Positions 12,683-25,808 of a stretch of 64,000 nucleotides of DNA are shown here, one piece after another. The translations under genes and the position numbers were made by a program. Origin of the DNA: Combretum micranthum (Eukaryota > Streptophyta > Magnoliopsida > Myrtales > Combretaceae); assembly GCA_024138025.1 (NCBI GenBank), contig JAMXBD010001574.1, positions 275,559-339,558 of the forward strand. The letters run 5' to 3'. The first letter of the stretch is position 1, and the number at the start of each line of letters is the position of its first letter. Under the pieces are notes generated by a model that was not told the DNA's origin, searched no databases, and was given only the letters and a program-made list of their open reading frames with translations.

Positions 12683-12708
12683 AAAAAAAAAAAAAGATTA
12701 GTATTTAT
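12683..12708 (+). other. LINE poly(A) tail and 3' target duplication
   Basis: A run of 13 A at 12683-12695 follows TATCTCTTTCAACC, typical of a LINE 3' end. The next bases, AGATTAGTATTTAT (12695-12708, sharing the last A), match the 5' duplication at 1175-1188 with one mismatch. Confidence 0.65.
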
Positions 12709-15194
12709 TATGGTTTAAAAGCTTTAATGTAGAACATTTTCTATATGTGTTCTCTTAGTAAAATTCTTACTTTAGGGCTCATCAACTTATGCACATTTTA
12801 GCTTAGATTTGGCTAAGTTTTAGTGTAGATAACAGATTCCAACCTAAAATTATATGGGGAACATCATTTGAGCACGAACTAGAGTTAGAACTCTCTATCT
12901 TAATGTCATTTCTCTTCTATTTCAAATTTCTTCAACCTAGACATTTTCCTCATTATTTCTCTTATACTTACTAAGATTATGAATTAAACTCTTCTAATAG
13001 TGTATCGACTGAAGGGTTGTACTGTTTGCTTAGGTTGTTGATTCTTATTCATTGAGCCTATGTTTTGGCTGTTCAGAAGTGCATGTTGATTTGGGTTATG
13101 TTTGGGAATATTAATTCCAATTGAATGTATAATTATCTAACTCAAATTAAGAATTAGCCCTTCTATCTTGGTTAAGGTTTATTAATAATTATTTAACAAT
13201 TCAATAGATGCAAAATGGGCTTAACATAACTAGATTGCCACTTGATAATTCAAATTTTTTGTTCTTAATAATATCAATCTAGGTGTTGGAAATTCAAGTA
13301 ATATAATTAGTCTAGTTTATACTTCTTAGAAAATCAAAGACCATATCATTCATTAATTCACTTAACCATAAATAAAACTATTATATTGCGGAAAGCTAAT
13401 ACACCACTTCCATGTTAAATATCACTTTAGACCATCAACTATACTACTTGCACAATTCAATTTACTTTCGATTTATACAAGCTTTAAAACCAATTTTCAT
13501 AAAGGCGTGCAACTATAGTCATTTTTAAGTGTAAGGAAACTAGGTTAATAGATAAAACTCATGACTTTTATGGAGGATCTGGATATATTTAACATACTTG
13601 TAGACTAAAAAGAAATAGTCCTAAGTTTAATAAAATAAGATTAATTTGGGTTTTAAAAGGGAAATAATATACTTGGATTCAAAGCCCCAAGAACTAAACA
13701 AAAAATAAATACCTTTAAGAAGTTTTATTGAATAGAATGATTATTTTACCTTAATGGACATGATTAGTTTATATTCATTTGTTGTCTAATCTTGTGTTTT
13801 CATCCTAATAATGAGCCTTTATGACATGTTGAGATGCTTTCTTGAGTGCACCAGTGCGTTGAAACTAAGGTTGATGCTTGAACTTGTAATCTTTTTGACT
13901 TTTAAATTGCAATTTAAGTGAAATGATGCTTAGTACTTGTTTTATGATTTTTAGATTTCTTCATTATCGTGGCTCATTATTGGATTATTTTTACTCCTTT
14001 TACTTATTTAAAACTTTTAAGAGTGCTTAAATTGGTTTGAAGTTATCGTGTTAAGTTTATGATAATTGGATTGTGTTGAGGCTGGCATTACTAAGTTTGA
14101 TTGATTTGGTGTGTTAGAATTGCTTGATTAACATTGGACAGCTAGCTTGATTTAGCGTATTTGATTAAGGGTGAGACCTCAGCAGTTGCTACAATCATAA
14201 GAGGAAAGTGAAAAGTTAATGCATTTGAAGTTAAGTAAATTTATTTAGGAAGAAGATGGTGATTGACATATTTTAGAAGCACATGGCTAGAGAGGTGCAA
14301 ATACTGCACATAAACAAAAGCCTTAAGGATTTGCTTCAAAGCTTGAGTAGCATACTCGAGCAATTTGTCACTACCAGCATATTACTAGTAACAATCTACG
14401 TGATTAGAAGTTGCACTCAAAAGGATTAAACAAAAACAAGATGAGAGAAAGAGGGCGGAAGCAATCTATAAGGGAGTGTGTTTGGTGGTTTATACCATCA
14501 AGAATACACCAATTAAATGAGCAAAATTAAGGAGCGAGCAACGAGTCACAAGAAGGACGCAATTACTAAGAATGTATCAAGAAAAAGAAGAAATGAGAAA
14601 CCAAATTTATATTAAAAAAAATTTAAAAAAAAAAAAAAGAAGGAAGGGAAGATGCATGGGAAGGAGCAAGATGGAGTCAATGAGCATTAATTCAAGTTGG
14701 ATCTTAACAACTCTTGCTTGTCTTGGTCAATAGCACATCTTGGATGAATGTGAACTAATAATTAAACAATGTTTCATGATGATTTTCTTCAATATGGCAA
14801 GTTAAAATAAGGTTAACTTCTAAGCATTTTCTCTTTCTCACACATTGATTAAAACTTGCTTAAGGCTTAACATTACGACTTAGAGTTGCACCCTCGACAC
14901 CAACACCTATCAACTAAGCTCAATGTAAGTAAGAAAAGAAAACTTTTAAGGAAATGAATGAGAATCGAGACAACGGATTCGACATATTGTGTGATCTTTA
15001 GCTTTGGGATAGTGATTAAGGGAAAATATTGGAAGAACTTAGAACAAACCAATTAATGGTCATTGAAGTAGGTGTTAAATTGTATTTATTAAGGTCAATT
15101 GAATAATAATAGAGATGAAACAAGTTAAGGCAAGAATGTTGACCCACTATTATGTAGAGAAGAGCTTGGCCACAGGGACTTGTATGGGAAAGGA
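12709..15194. other. intergenic, old non-coding repeat sequence
   Basis: No gene is visible. 12.9-13.4 kb is T-rich text of the same style as 3.8-4.5 kb, including GTGTTGGAAATTCAAG near 13270 against GTGTTGGAAACTCAAG near 4305. It may be a distant relative of the same non-coding repeat. 14.3-14.6 kb is purine-rich, ending in A-tracts at 14614-14640. Confidence 0.4.
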
Positions 15195-15901
15195 TCAAAT
15201 ATTAGATAGGAAGCTGTTTTTCTCTAATTTTTGGTAAATTAGACTCTCTAGTTTAGAGGGATAATCCTACAAAGTGTCTCTCCATTAAGGAAGCCTATGT
15301 TCGGATGCATGGACAAGGAATCAACCTATCTTGGTGTGATTATGGTTTAAGAAATTAGTCCCTCAATACTCCTTCTTTCTTTAGTTAACGGCACATGAAA
15401 GACTAGTAACCCAAGATAAGTTAATGCAATGAGCAGTCACGTCTCACAACTCCTTCTACCTTTGTAATAGTAAGGAAGAGACACATTCATATTTGTTTCT
15501 CGAGTGCCCCTTTGTAGTAGATATTTGGAAGAAAGCTTAAAGAGACAGTCCACACTGGGTTTTGTTCCCTTTGAAGCTAGCAACATCCAACAATTGTTCA
15601 ACATCATGGGCCTTCACTTCTCTTCCTGGAAGATAGTCAATAGTCTAGTTTTTTTATTTTGTATGCAAAGAGAGGAATGAAAAAGACTAGGAATTAGTTC
15701 TAGGTCTTCTCTTGAAGCATCTCAAATCATTTTGTCTTATTTTTCTCTACTAGGATAGTTCTCCTTTTACGTTTTGGTGAGTCCTATCTCCTAGCCTTGT
15801 TGTTTCCTTTGTTTTTGGCTTTTACCTCTTTCCCTGTTCTCTTTCTTTTTGTAATTTTCTATACATAAGTGAAATATCTGACAGTACACCCAAAAAAAAA
15901 A
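15195..15901 (+). mobile_element. 3' fragment of a second LINE (zf-RVT region and poly(A))
   Basis: Near 15270-15540 the + strand reads, with stops, SIKEAYVRMHG, then VPQYSFF, an ERLVTQDKLM-like segment, a Cys-x2-Cys-like pair and SYLFLECPFVVDIWKKA. This is the zf-RVT layout with its H/YLFxEC...VW ending. About 300 bp of 3' sequence and a poly(A) run at 15892-15901 follow. It is 5'-truncated, as most LINE copies are, and cannot code. Confidence 0.65.
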
Positions 15902-17872
15902 GGATGTCGCACATTTTGAAGCATGCTACACGAACACGAGCCTCAAAGCTCATGTATATCCCATTTACACCTCTACTCAAGACTTCATTGAGAGTTTCCT
16001 TAGCTTGCTCCAAACTATGCCGTCCTTCAAGACTACACCTGATTCCTTTTCTCTTATTCATTCACCCTCTTGTGCCTCGACCTTTTTCTCATTGCTCATA
16101 AGTGCAGAATCACAAGCAAAACAAAATTTAACACCACGACAAGGCACAACTCTTAATTAATGACTTCCAGAGTTGATGTCGCAGGGTACAGAAGGAAGTA
16201 CATCACAATACAAAATATTAAACAAACAAACATCCAATTAACTCTACACTTTAGAGTCATAGACATACTAAGTTTCGACAAAGCACCATACAATACGCCT
16301 GTAAATAGCTATTTCAATGCCGACAGCATTACTCAAGACTTCCAAGATCCTATTACATCGGCCAAAGGATTTCAATCGAGTAAAAAGTGTGGTGGTGGGA
16401 TGATCTTATATTTGAATTGTTTAAGGGCCCAATAACCGGCTAGCTATTCGAGTAGATGACGGGGCCCATGTAATCAAACCCAGATCTTACAATGAGTTGA
16501 AATTTAGCCATCCAAAGATGGATTTGCCAGTTGTGCTTCGACTCCACTAAATAAGTGCCGACTCTATGGCTAAATTCTTCAAAGCAGCATCTACTCAGCG
16601 TTACAAAATGGAAAATAAGCTTTTACGGGGTGGATGGTTACACATTTAACAAGAGAGGATCCGACCTTCAAATCAATAACTTAAACTTAATCACTGTTTC
16701 ACTATTTTTATCTGTATTTATATCTTTTTTTAAATATCTATAAATATATCCTTTACATTTATATTTTATATATATCTAATCTATTTGAATCTTTTAATAA
16801 AAATTATCATTTTTTTTTATTTATCTGATTTTTATAAATAATTTATTAAAAAAATTTTAAAAAAATCAGTATCCAATCTATTAACAACCAAACAATACGA
16901 ATCTCAACCCTACTGTTGTTATTTATTAACTGCAATATTCTCCCAAACTTTATCTTTTTTTTTTTTCTTTAATTAAATCCTCAGCAACATCCATATTACC
17001 TTGACTGCTTTGTCATCACTGGCTGGGGCAACCATCCGTGTTATAGGCAACTGTCAGAGCAGATATCAAGTCTCGCACTAGTATTGTCGCATACCTTGTT
17101 CTCTATCCTTCGACAACTCGAACTGTATGGATTTAATACCAGGATTGTCAGGAATAGCTGGCTCAACAAATGACTTGGAATTTTCATCGAAACAAAACAT
17201 TTCTCCCATGAATCAATTTCATAGGCTTACAAAATCAAGAAAGAATTAGAGCTGGTGGCATTGTAACTTCAGGTAAATAAATTAATAGGGTTAATACAAC
17301 ATTTCATATCTTAACTTTCTCGGAATGTACAATTAACTATAAAAACTTTAAAGTGGTCAATCTCATACTCAATCAAATTTTTCATGTTCATTAATACTAC
17401 TTTCCTAACTTTGTCAAGTAAATGTGGATGTTTGGTGAGGGACATATCAAGTAACCAATAAAATAACTTAAAAAATTAGGCAATTAAGTGGATTAGCACA
17501 CATATTGTCTAATTAAACAATTGTCTAAACAAATTAACTTTTAGCAATTTTAATATGTGTGTTACTCAATCTACTTTATTGTTAAATTTTCTATTTTCTA
17601 CTGACTATATGACACACGTCATTTCCCCATTCATTGGAAATGCTAGCCTAACAAACAGAGTTAATATAGTATTAATTAACAAAAAAATTTAAAATATTAA
17701 ATTAACTACTTCAAAATTCAAGTACTTAATTGTACATTTGAGGAAGTTCCAAATATCAAATGTCACGTTAATCCTTTATTAATATGCAGCAGAGAAAAAA
17801 CTCACATGCATGATGTACAAATATCATGTAATAATTTAGAACTGCAATGAGTCAATACATATTGCACACAAG
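15902..17872. other. intergenic
   Basis: No coding region can be supported. The stretch is AT-rich from 16700 to 16960. It is the 3' flank of the LUH-like pseudogene. Confidence 0.6.
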
Positions 17873-17875
17873 AAT

Positions 17876-19324
17876 TTAGAAATCCATGGAAAATGCAAGA
17901 ATGAGAACTATTCCAGCTGGAATGGAGCCTGCACAAGCACCCTCAGATGCCAATGACCAGAATCTCACAGATTTTTCACTTACAGATGTTAAATATCCAA
18001 CATTAGTGCCCCAACACATTGAATTAATCTCTGTTGTGTACTCCTGAAAACAGTTTGTGGCCATTATAATAGGTCAAAAGTCACAAATTGTCACATTTCA
18101 GAAAATGAACAAACCTTTAACAAGTTCGTCTGCCGCCAGCCTCAACATAAAAAATGGAGACTACATTATTTACAGCTGCAGCTAGCATTTGCCCTACTAT
18201 GGGTTGAAATCTACCTTGCGCAGAACCTCCCTGCTCTGCCAAACAGATAAATTAACAAATTGGATGAGAAAATGCCCCCTTTTCCCCCCCTGTTTTGCTC
18301 AATAATTTAGAAAAGCCAAATGTTAATGATCAATTTTACCAACCTTAGTACACGGATACAAGAATGGTAGTCCTCCAGAAGCAGATTTCATTGTCATCAC
18401 AACAACAGAGGTGGTCATTCTCCGTAAGGTGGAAATCAAGGGATATCTTAGGTGAAGTATGCTCATAATGTGTCTGCAAGCAATAGTTAAGCTGCCCAAA
18501 TAAATAAATATACTCAGTTGCAAACTAGAATATTAACTTAGATCAAAACAAAGTATTCCAAGGACATGGGATCAGAGTATATACCCGTGAAGCATCCCAC
18601 AAATGAATGAGTTGCCAGTTCAGTTGAATTTGATTTGAAACAAGCATCAGTTCCTGTGTGTGATCTTCCAACGCTCTCTGTCTCAAGGTTTCCGAAGAAC
18701 AACCTACTGATGTCGAGATATATAGGTCATAACATCATTTGCTAAATCTGGTGCTTCATTAGTTTGTTTGCATATACTGAAATGTTCTCAGTTGAATATG
18801 TACAGGAATGAGGAATCTTAGGTCCCCAAGGCCAACATCATACATAACAATCAAAGTTATAACCAGATTACAAAAATTAGCAAGACAGTGTGTAGGTTAT
18901 ATCACTAATAGAAGCATCCAAAGACGATTACAAGGAACAAACTGTTCCAAGAACTCTGGTAAACTGGACTGGATCTTAATATAGCCTCCAAATTATCAAA
19001 AAACATCATAGCAAATGATTTCAGTTGACAATCCCAAAAGATTACAAACTCAATTGACTATGGATTTCAGAAATAATTCCAATTAACAATCTTGAATTAC
19101 AGCAAGATACAAATATAACATTTGAAGTATTTGCTACAGCCGTATGCTTCAATCATTCCTCGATGTAACTATTTTTCAAAGATATTAAGCTTTTCCCTTG
19201 CTTTATAGGTGCCTTCTTGTCTTGCCCAGCACTAGCCAGATAGTTCCCATCTGTGGAAAAATGAGAGCAGACAACTTTGCTATTGTTTTTGCATATTGAA
19301 CTAACTTTGCTGAAGGAAAAGCCC
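17876..19324 (-). pseudogene. degenerate WD40 region of the LUH-like copy
   Basis: Four or five WD exons are recognisable but damaged. 19324 to about 19190 has SKVVCSHFSTDGNYLASAGQDKK in a frame shifted by one extra G after the acceptor, and it lacks the closing Leu-Trp. About 18700-18580 has NSTELATHSF and LWDASR in different frames. About 18450-18350 has SLDFHL...DHLCCCDDNEICFW. About 18233-18120 has RFQPIVGQMLAAAVNNVVSI. 18045-17876 has INSMCWGTNVGYLTSVSEKS followed by a new tail and stop. The last WD repeats of the family are missing. A working propeller could not form. Confidence 0.75.
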
Positions 19325-21939
19325 TAAGTGGGGATGCTGCAAGTTCTGCAGTCAATTTTTAATACTTACCAATAACAGAACCACAGTGTCATATATTACC
19401 CTTGGTAGTTTCTGCAACATGGTCGGTGGGGTTCTGTTTCAAATTTGCAAAAACATCTCTTCCATCTCCATCATCAGGAGAGAGAAGGGATTCTACGTTA
19501 TCATCTAAGGAACCAACATCTCCAAAATGATCTATCTCATCCTGCAACAGGATCAAGCTACAATCAGGATCTCTGAAGATGATCACTGCAGCAAAACTTT
19601 TAGTGGAATTAAGGGCAAAAGACATCATCGAATCCTCTAGATAAGTTTAATATGTTAACCAGGTATAATGAACTCAAAGTTTCATAATAAATTCAACTAG
19701 TGCGGTCCACTAGAACAGATTGATGTGTTATCAATGAAGTTAATACCCAAAAACACATCATTACCATTCCATTATGTCGATATTTCAACTGGGTAAACTT
19801 CAGAGCAAAGTTGCAATATTAGATAAAAAAATTTAACAAAAATTATGGCAGCAATACTCATTAACTATTTTACTCAATTGCAAGTAGCAGTTCTGCTTGG
19901 ACAGGAAAAATGTTATGCAATGAAAATGTATCATGTTGCAAGCACAGCATTCAGTTACAAATTACACTAGTTTTAAAGCATCTACCAGCTGGTTTGCAGA
20001 AGACGTAAGACCTCCCAGTCCATTTGATCCATACATCATCAAACCTTTTGACATGCTACTTGCTTGTTGTACATTACTGGCCATCGCCCCATCACCAGGA
20101 GTATGAGTTGAAGGAGTAGATGGCTGAGAGTTCGGAGAAGGTCCAATTGTATTTCCTGTACCAGTGCTGTTCGCAGGTCCAGAAGATGACAGCCCTTTCC
20201 TTTTCCGGTTATTCTGTTACATGAAACAGGTACGGGCATCATTTTACATGTTTGGAATTATCTGAAATGTGTCTGTTTGTGTGTTTTTTTGGTTAAGTTC
20301 AAACTACAAAATCAGACAGGATATAAATAATCAAAAGAATTGCTCATAGAGCAAATAAATTTGATGTATATATGCAGGCTGCAGCCACCCTACCTGATGC
20401 ATCTGTTGTGGTTGCAAAGGATCTTGCTGTTGCTGAGATGAAGACTGCTGCATCTGTGGCACGTTCATCTGCTAAAATATGTCTCAGAAAATTAAAATCA
20501 AGAAAGATCCTGATGTAGATACAAAGTAGAGATTGAACGCTAGCATCACCTTTGATGAAGATGACTGCATTGGAGAACCTACAGATCCATCATTCGTAAC
20601 CATTTGACCTTCTTTGGTGTTCAAAGATCCCCTAAGTAGTCCCCTAAAAACACGAGGATCCGTATCTCCAAAGATAGGTGAAGTGCTTAGATTGCCCTGT
20701 GTCTGAACCTGGGCTAGAAGTTGTTGCTGCTGCTGATGTTGCTGCATAAGCTGAAATTGATTGGCACTTTGCAAGAAAGGTTTTTGCCCTTGTGCACCTA
20801 GACTTGGACGAATCTGGTCAATCGGCTATGATGTGGGAAATCCAATGAGATTTATTACAAATACTATCTTCTACATTAAGAGAGATTTACTGAACTCACT
20901 GTTAAAGGCCATCCTTTCAACGGTAGATCACCCGCCCCATGGCTCAATCCTATCAAAAGTTTAGGGGAATATTTACCAACGGAATAGTATTATCGCTTTT
21001 CTCTTAGGCTTAGCTAAACATACAATATCATACAAAACTGAAAGTAATGATTCAAGTACAGATTCCCAAAGACAAACAATACGTCTCATAGAAAGTCAAT
21101 GCCAATGCAGAACAACAAAAGTATGAATTAACTTTCATTTAAACGGCATATTGGAACTGATTAAATTTGTACAGAAATGTTCATCTCTTAGAAAAATTGC
21201 CGGTAAAAACAGAGAATTCTATTGTTGATTACTATTTGAAAATTACCCACTCACCTTTTGTTTATAAATCATATAATATATATTATTTAACTTCTCATTT
21301 TGTCCAACATTCCAGCTAATGCAAGGATGATGCAGATCTAGTAAATCTTCTCCCTTTACTATATTCCTATTATCAAATAAAATCCAAGCATGCCACCATT
21401 ATTGTTCAATGTCATTTGCCAATAGTAGGGTTTTCAGATTCTGTTCGTTGGTTTCACATCATGAAGTTGAGACATCCTCGGTTGCACTTCCTAATAAAGA
21501 AAATAACTATTCTTATTAATAAATGTCTTCCGCAGATCTTATCAATAGCATACAATGAGACAAACATGTAAGAAGGGAAACACAGCTAAATTATATAAAC
21601 TGGTCTCCTGCAAGTATATCATCTTACTAACACTAAATTTGGAAGTAACAAATTGCCCAAAAAAACAAATTCTGGGCTTGATTTTACTATGGAAAATACA
21701 TTCAATTTTTTGCATTCAGTTACCTTTTTTTTTTTTTTTTTGGTGGTTGGGTTTGGGGCCGGGGGGAAGTAATTTCATTCAGTAACTCTTCTATCTGGTG
21801 AAAGTTTAAAAAAAAAAAAAAGAAAGAGTTTTAATTCTAGACATACAACTGAGTGACATGAACAATGATCCATGGTGCATGCCAATATGTCATTAGATGT
21901 TATTTTGAGAGGGGGTGTCATTAGATGTTATTAGGGTAT

Positions 21940-22690
21940 GTGTTAATAAATTAGATGGTGTATCCGATATGTTACACACTAGCAAGCAAGTATTTTGTTT
22001 TGTCTGTCCGTTTGGCAAAGTGAGCCTACATGGCCTAGCTGGCTTAAAAGCCTTTCCTTTGTAACGTCTAGAGGAATATTTAGAAACACACACACACACG
22101 GGGAAAAAAAAAAAGAGTATGGAGAGAAGGAGTCATCACAAGGGAAAGTTTTCTATAAGTATTATACAGAGAGAGAGAGCACTAATGTCACCTTCACTCT
22201 AAGATCCATGTACACACACTTACCTCCACCACCATACATTCCCCCACATACAAACACACACACACACAACCCATGCACTTGTCATCATTCCCACTCACCA
22301 TACCATTCCCTTTCCCTTACTATCACCTAAACGCTTACTCATATCCATTCTTTCATTACCCCACATACATTCAATAGAATATACCTGAAGTCATAGTTAC
22401 ATTTATACTCAAATTCATTCCTTCCTACATGCACTTCGATATCTACCCATATACATGAACCCAAACACAAACCTACCTTCATACACATGTTTTCCCATAC
22501 ATATACAACAATACATACCCACAGACACCCCACACACAGATACCCATAATTAAACACTTCCCAACACACACCCACCACCCATCATCCCCCCCCCCCAAAA
22601 AAAAAAAAAAAAAAAAAATTCTCTTACACACAAAGTACCTATACATCCTTCACATGCAGGCTCATGGTCACTAGTATATTGGCCATGGTG
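21940..22690. repeat. unit A of an intronic direct duplication
   Basis: The stretch begins GTGTTAATAAATTAGATGGTG, has GGCAAAGTGAGCCTACATGG, GTATTATACAGAGAGAGAG and a CA-rich block, and ends near TCATGGTCACTAGTAT. The same landmarks recur in the same order about 1,008 bp downstream (unit B). It lies in the large intron between LUH-like exons at 24511 and 20949. Confidence 0.7.
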
Positions 22691-22947
22691 ATGACATCAC
22701 TTTGAGGTCTTGCTAAGGACAAAAAACAAATTCCAGATTGCATACTAGAGCTTGCTAATAGCTGTGTGCTATCGATGATGAGCAGTCATCACTGGCAACA
22801 GACTCGACAATTCAAGAAGCATCCAAGACTGACGTGACGGTGGAAGGACACACAACAGATTATGCAGAGGCTGCAACTCCTGGGAGAATGAAGGAAACAT
22901 CTAAGCTTGCGATAAACAAGATAGAAGATTGATGAGATCTTATCAAG

Positions 22948-23690
22948 GTGTTAATATATTAGATGATGCAACCAAAAAGTTATACTGCTGAGTATTTTTC
23001 TTTTGTCTTTCCATTTGTATTTGGCAAATTGGGCCGACATGACCCGGTTGACTTAGAAATGCTTTCCTATGTGCCCTTTAGGGAGATATCTAGAAAATAT
23101 ATATATTCATCACCAGAGAAAGGTTTTCCGAAGTATTGTACAGAGAGAGAAAATGAGAATAGCGCACTGACGTTGCCTCCACTCTAAGATCTGTTTACAC
23201 ACTTACCTCCATCACGTACATACCCTCATATACCCATTTACACCTTCTTATCCATTTTCAAGCAATAAAGACCCTAAACCCACTCACATTTCCACACACA
23301 ACCCATATGCTGCTCATCATTCTCACTCACCATCACATTCCCCTGCCATCGCCAAAACCTTAACCCAAACCTTCACCCACATCCATTCCTTCATTTGCCC
23401 ACATACATTCAGTCGAAACATACCCAAAATCATACTTACATAAATTCATTCCTTCATACATATCCATACATAAATATCAAGACCTACTCATATACACGAT
23501 ACTAAACACAAACCCACCTTCATAAACCCATATAAATTCTCATAAATGTACTACAGAATATACCCACACACATACCAATAAATGAACACTTCCCCCCGTA
23601 CGCCATATACATAGTAATACCAATACATCCTTCACATCAGGCTCATGTTCACTTTAGTATGCTCATTATAAAAATCACTACACAATTAAT
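22948..23690. repeat. unit B of the intronic direct duplication
   Basis: The landmarks match unit A: GGTGTTAATATATTAGATGATG, GGCAAATTGGGCCGACATGA, GTATTGTACAGAGAGAGA, a CA/CCA-rich block and TCATGTTCACTTTAGTAT. Divergence is considerable, so the duplication is old. Confidence 0.7.
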
Positions 23691-25726
23691 AAAACTGTCT
23701 CATTTCAGCTGTACAGCTCGAGATCTTATTTGGCCTGGATTTTTTTGCTTGCTATTGAGTTGAGAACCATATCAAAGAGCAAAGGAACTTTATGACTAGA
23801 TAAAACCTAGAGCTTGAAAACTAGATGTGCACCTACAAGCAAAGGTACTTTATGACTAATGACAGCTCCAGTGGAAATTTTTATCCTGCCCTTCTTGAAT
23901 TTTGACTTTTGGGAACATGGCATTAGAGCCACAAAAATGGATTCCTAAAGCATATTGATAATACAAAACTTTTCTTGGTAACATCAAAAGATATTTACAA
24001 CCAAACATGTTGACCAACAGTCAAATCATGGGCATCAATTTGTAAGATGAAGTTTAAAGAATGATGTCAACATAGATATCCCTTATTAAACCAGATTATA
24101 TTTATTAAAAGAAAGCAAGGGCGTGGTGCTTTTTTTTTTTTTTGGGTTGGGGGGGGGAGGGAGGAGGGAGAGAGAACAAAAAAAGGACCTCCACTGACTA
24201 GATAGTTCTAAAAATTTGGCAATGAGTAATTTATTTGCTGCTGAGGCTTCATGATAAGACTCTTTATCAATCAAAGACATTCAATTTGTAGTTACTTGAA
24301 ACAAAAAGGAATCTTTTCAGTGAAATATTGAATAATTTTTTAAAGAAACTACTTCATTCCACAATGAACAACTTATTCACTATGACTGCGCAAAATAGAT
24401 GTCACCTAGACGATTTTAGAGAAGACTTCAAATGGTTTTGCATCGCAAAACATGCAAAAATATCTAACAACAGAAACTATATTAATCAACTGCGAGTGCT
24501 ACTCATGTACCTGCATTTCCAACTCCTGGCCTTGGTTGCATAATGTTCTGCCCATAGATAGAAGAAGGATTCATGGGTAAAGATCTTGGATTTCCTCCAA
24601 TGTTGACATCCCCTTTAATATCCTGTAAATTCAGAGGTTAAATTTCACAGGCAGTGAACGATAAAGATTCTCAAATAACTATAACGTGGTGCATATCATG
24701 CCTGCATTTGATGCAATGCTGCAGTCACACTCCCAGAATTTCCTTGCACCAATTGACTGCAGAAGAAACATAGGACATCAGAGTTTAACAGTGCACAGAA
24801 TCATTTGTCTGAGAGACATAAATAGATGTAATTTTATCAGAGTCTACCCAGGATGTCCTGATGCAGATTTTAGAAGGGCCATTCTAGCATCAAGAAGTGG
24901 TTGAGGCCCAGGAGAATCCACTGGATTCGACAGTTTGAGTCGCTCCTCATAAAGTTTAGCTGCTATTGCACTAGCAGTAGATTGCCCAAGCATTCCTTCA
25001 GAATTGGAGGCATTTGTAGGACCTACAAGTGAAGGCTGAGCAGGATCCCTTCTTTGTAGCTGGGCTTGACGCATTAACTGCAACTGCTGTATTTGCAGCT
25101 GCTGCTGCTGCTGCTGCTCTCTTGCTTTAGTTTGTTGTGCCTATTAATCAGCACATCCAAACAAAGGAAATATCAACGTGCAAATAGGAGACAATTAACA
25201 AACCACAGACCTCTAAATCTACCTCAATGTATGCAGCCGCAGCTTCAGAATGTTTCTCATTTGTCCTTGCGATAAAAATATCCCAAAAGACAGACCACCA
25301 TTCAAAAAGAAATCCACCAGGAGCATCAATAGCTGCATACATGTAACCAACATTATCAAAGGAAACATAAAAATGTCTAATAGGTTAGATGTGGCATGAT
25401 TAAAATTTTAATAAGCAAAATATACACTTCATGTATAGTATTTGTTTTACAAAGACCCTAGTCCTTCTCTCTCACAAAACCAATCTTTGGAAAGAGGAAT
25501 CACAAACTAGTCTGCATATTGCTCAACATATTGGGTTTGAGGTCTCTTGTGGTAATTCCCATCAGCCCCTACAGGCAGCTTTGCAATTTGTGGCTAAAGA
25601 CTCTTGCATGTTTGCTTTACTCTTTTTTCTCTTGCCTTTTTTGTGTCCTAAGTAATGCTGGGATTTGTTGTTTCTTTGTAGAGTTCAAATACTAATATTT
25701 ATTCACTTCACCTTTTTCCTCTTTCT

Positions 25727-25736
<10 letters not shown>

Positions 25737-25807
<71 letters not shown>
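25737..25807. repeat. 71-base run of G preceded by T11
   Basis: Positions 25737-25807 are uninterrupted G, preceded by 11 T and followed by ATGGTGGGGGTGAGGGTGG. It lies in the intron between the LisH exon and the next exon of the LUH-like copy. It could form stacked G-quadruplexes if real. Its length makes an assembly or base-calling artefact a serious possibility. Confidence 0.95.

Positions 25808-25808
<1 letters not shown>

Larger units (their letters stand above)
1189..12694 (+). mobile_element. L1-type LINE retrotransposon, degenerate, with nested insertions
   Basis: The element carries, in order, an ORF1 with a DUF4283-like domain and CCHC-like knuckle (about 1.4-2.3 kb), an apurinic-type endonuclease (4.9-5.8 kb), a reverse transcriptase (about 9.3-11.1 kb), a zf-RVT-like region (about 11.5-11.7 kb), an RNase H-like domain (about 12.0-12.4 kb) and a 3' poly(A) run at 12683-12695. 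Probable 14 bp target duplications flank it. The span is 11.5 kb. Subtracting the 3.48 kb solo LTR with its duplicated CTTAC and the ~1.5 kb non-coding block leaves about 6.5 kb, a normal length for plant L1 elements. Many stops and frameshifts make it non-autonomous. The 5' boundary rests on the target duplication only. Confidence 0.85.

Noticed and set aside
15822..16101. Overlapping short open frames on both strands near 15.8-16.1 kb
   Set aside because: They overlap a LINE poly(A) end and show no family resemblance.
22000..22580. Open frames rich in Thr/His or Cys/Val around the CA-rich intron segment
   Set aside because: They arise from CA/GT simple sequence in an intron and have no domain.
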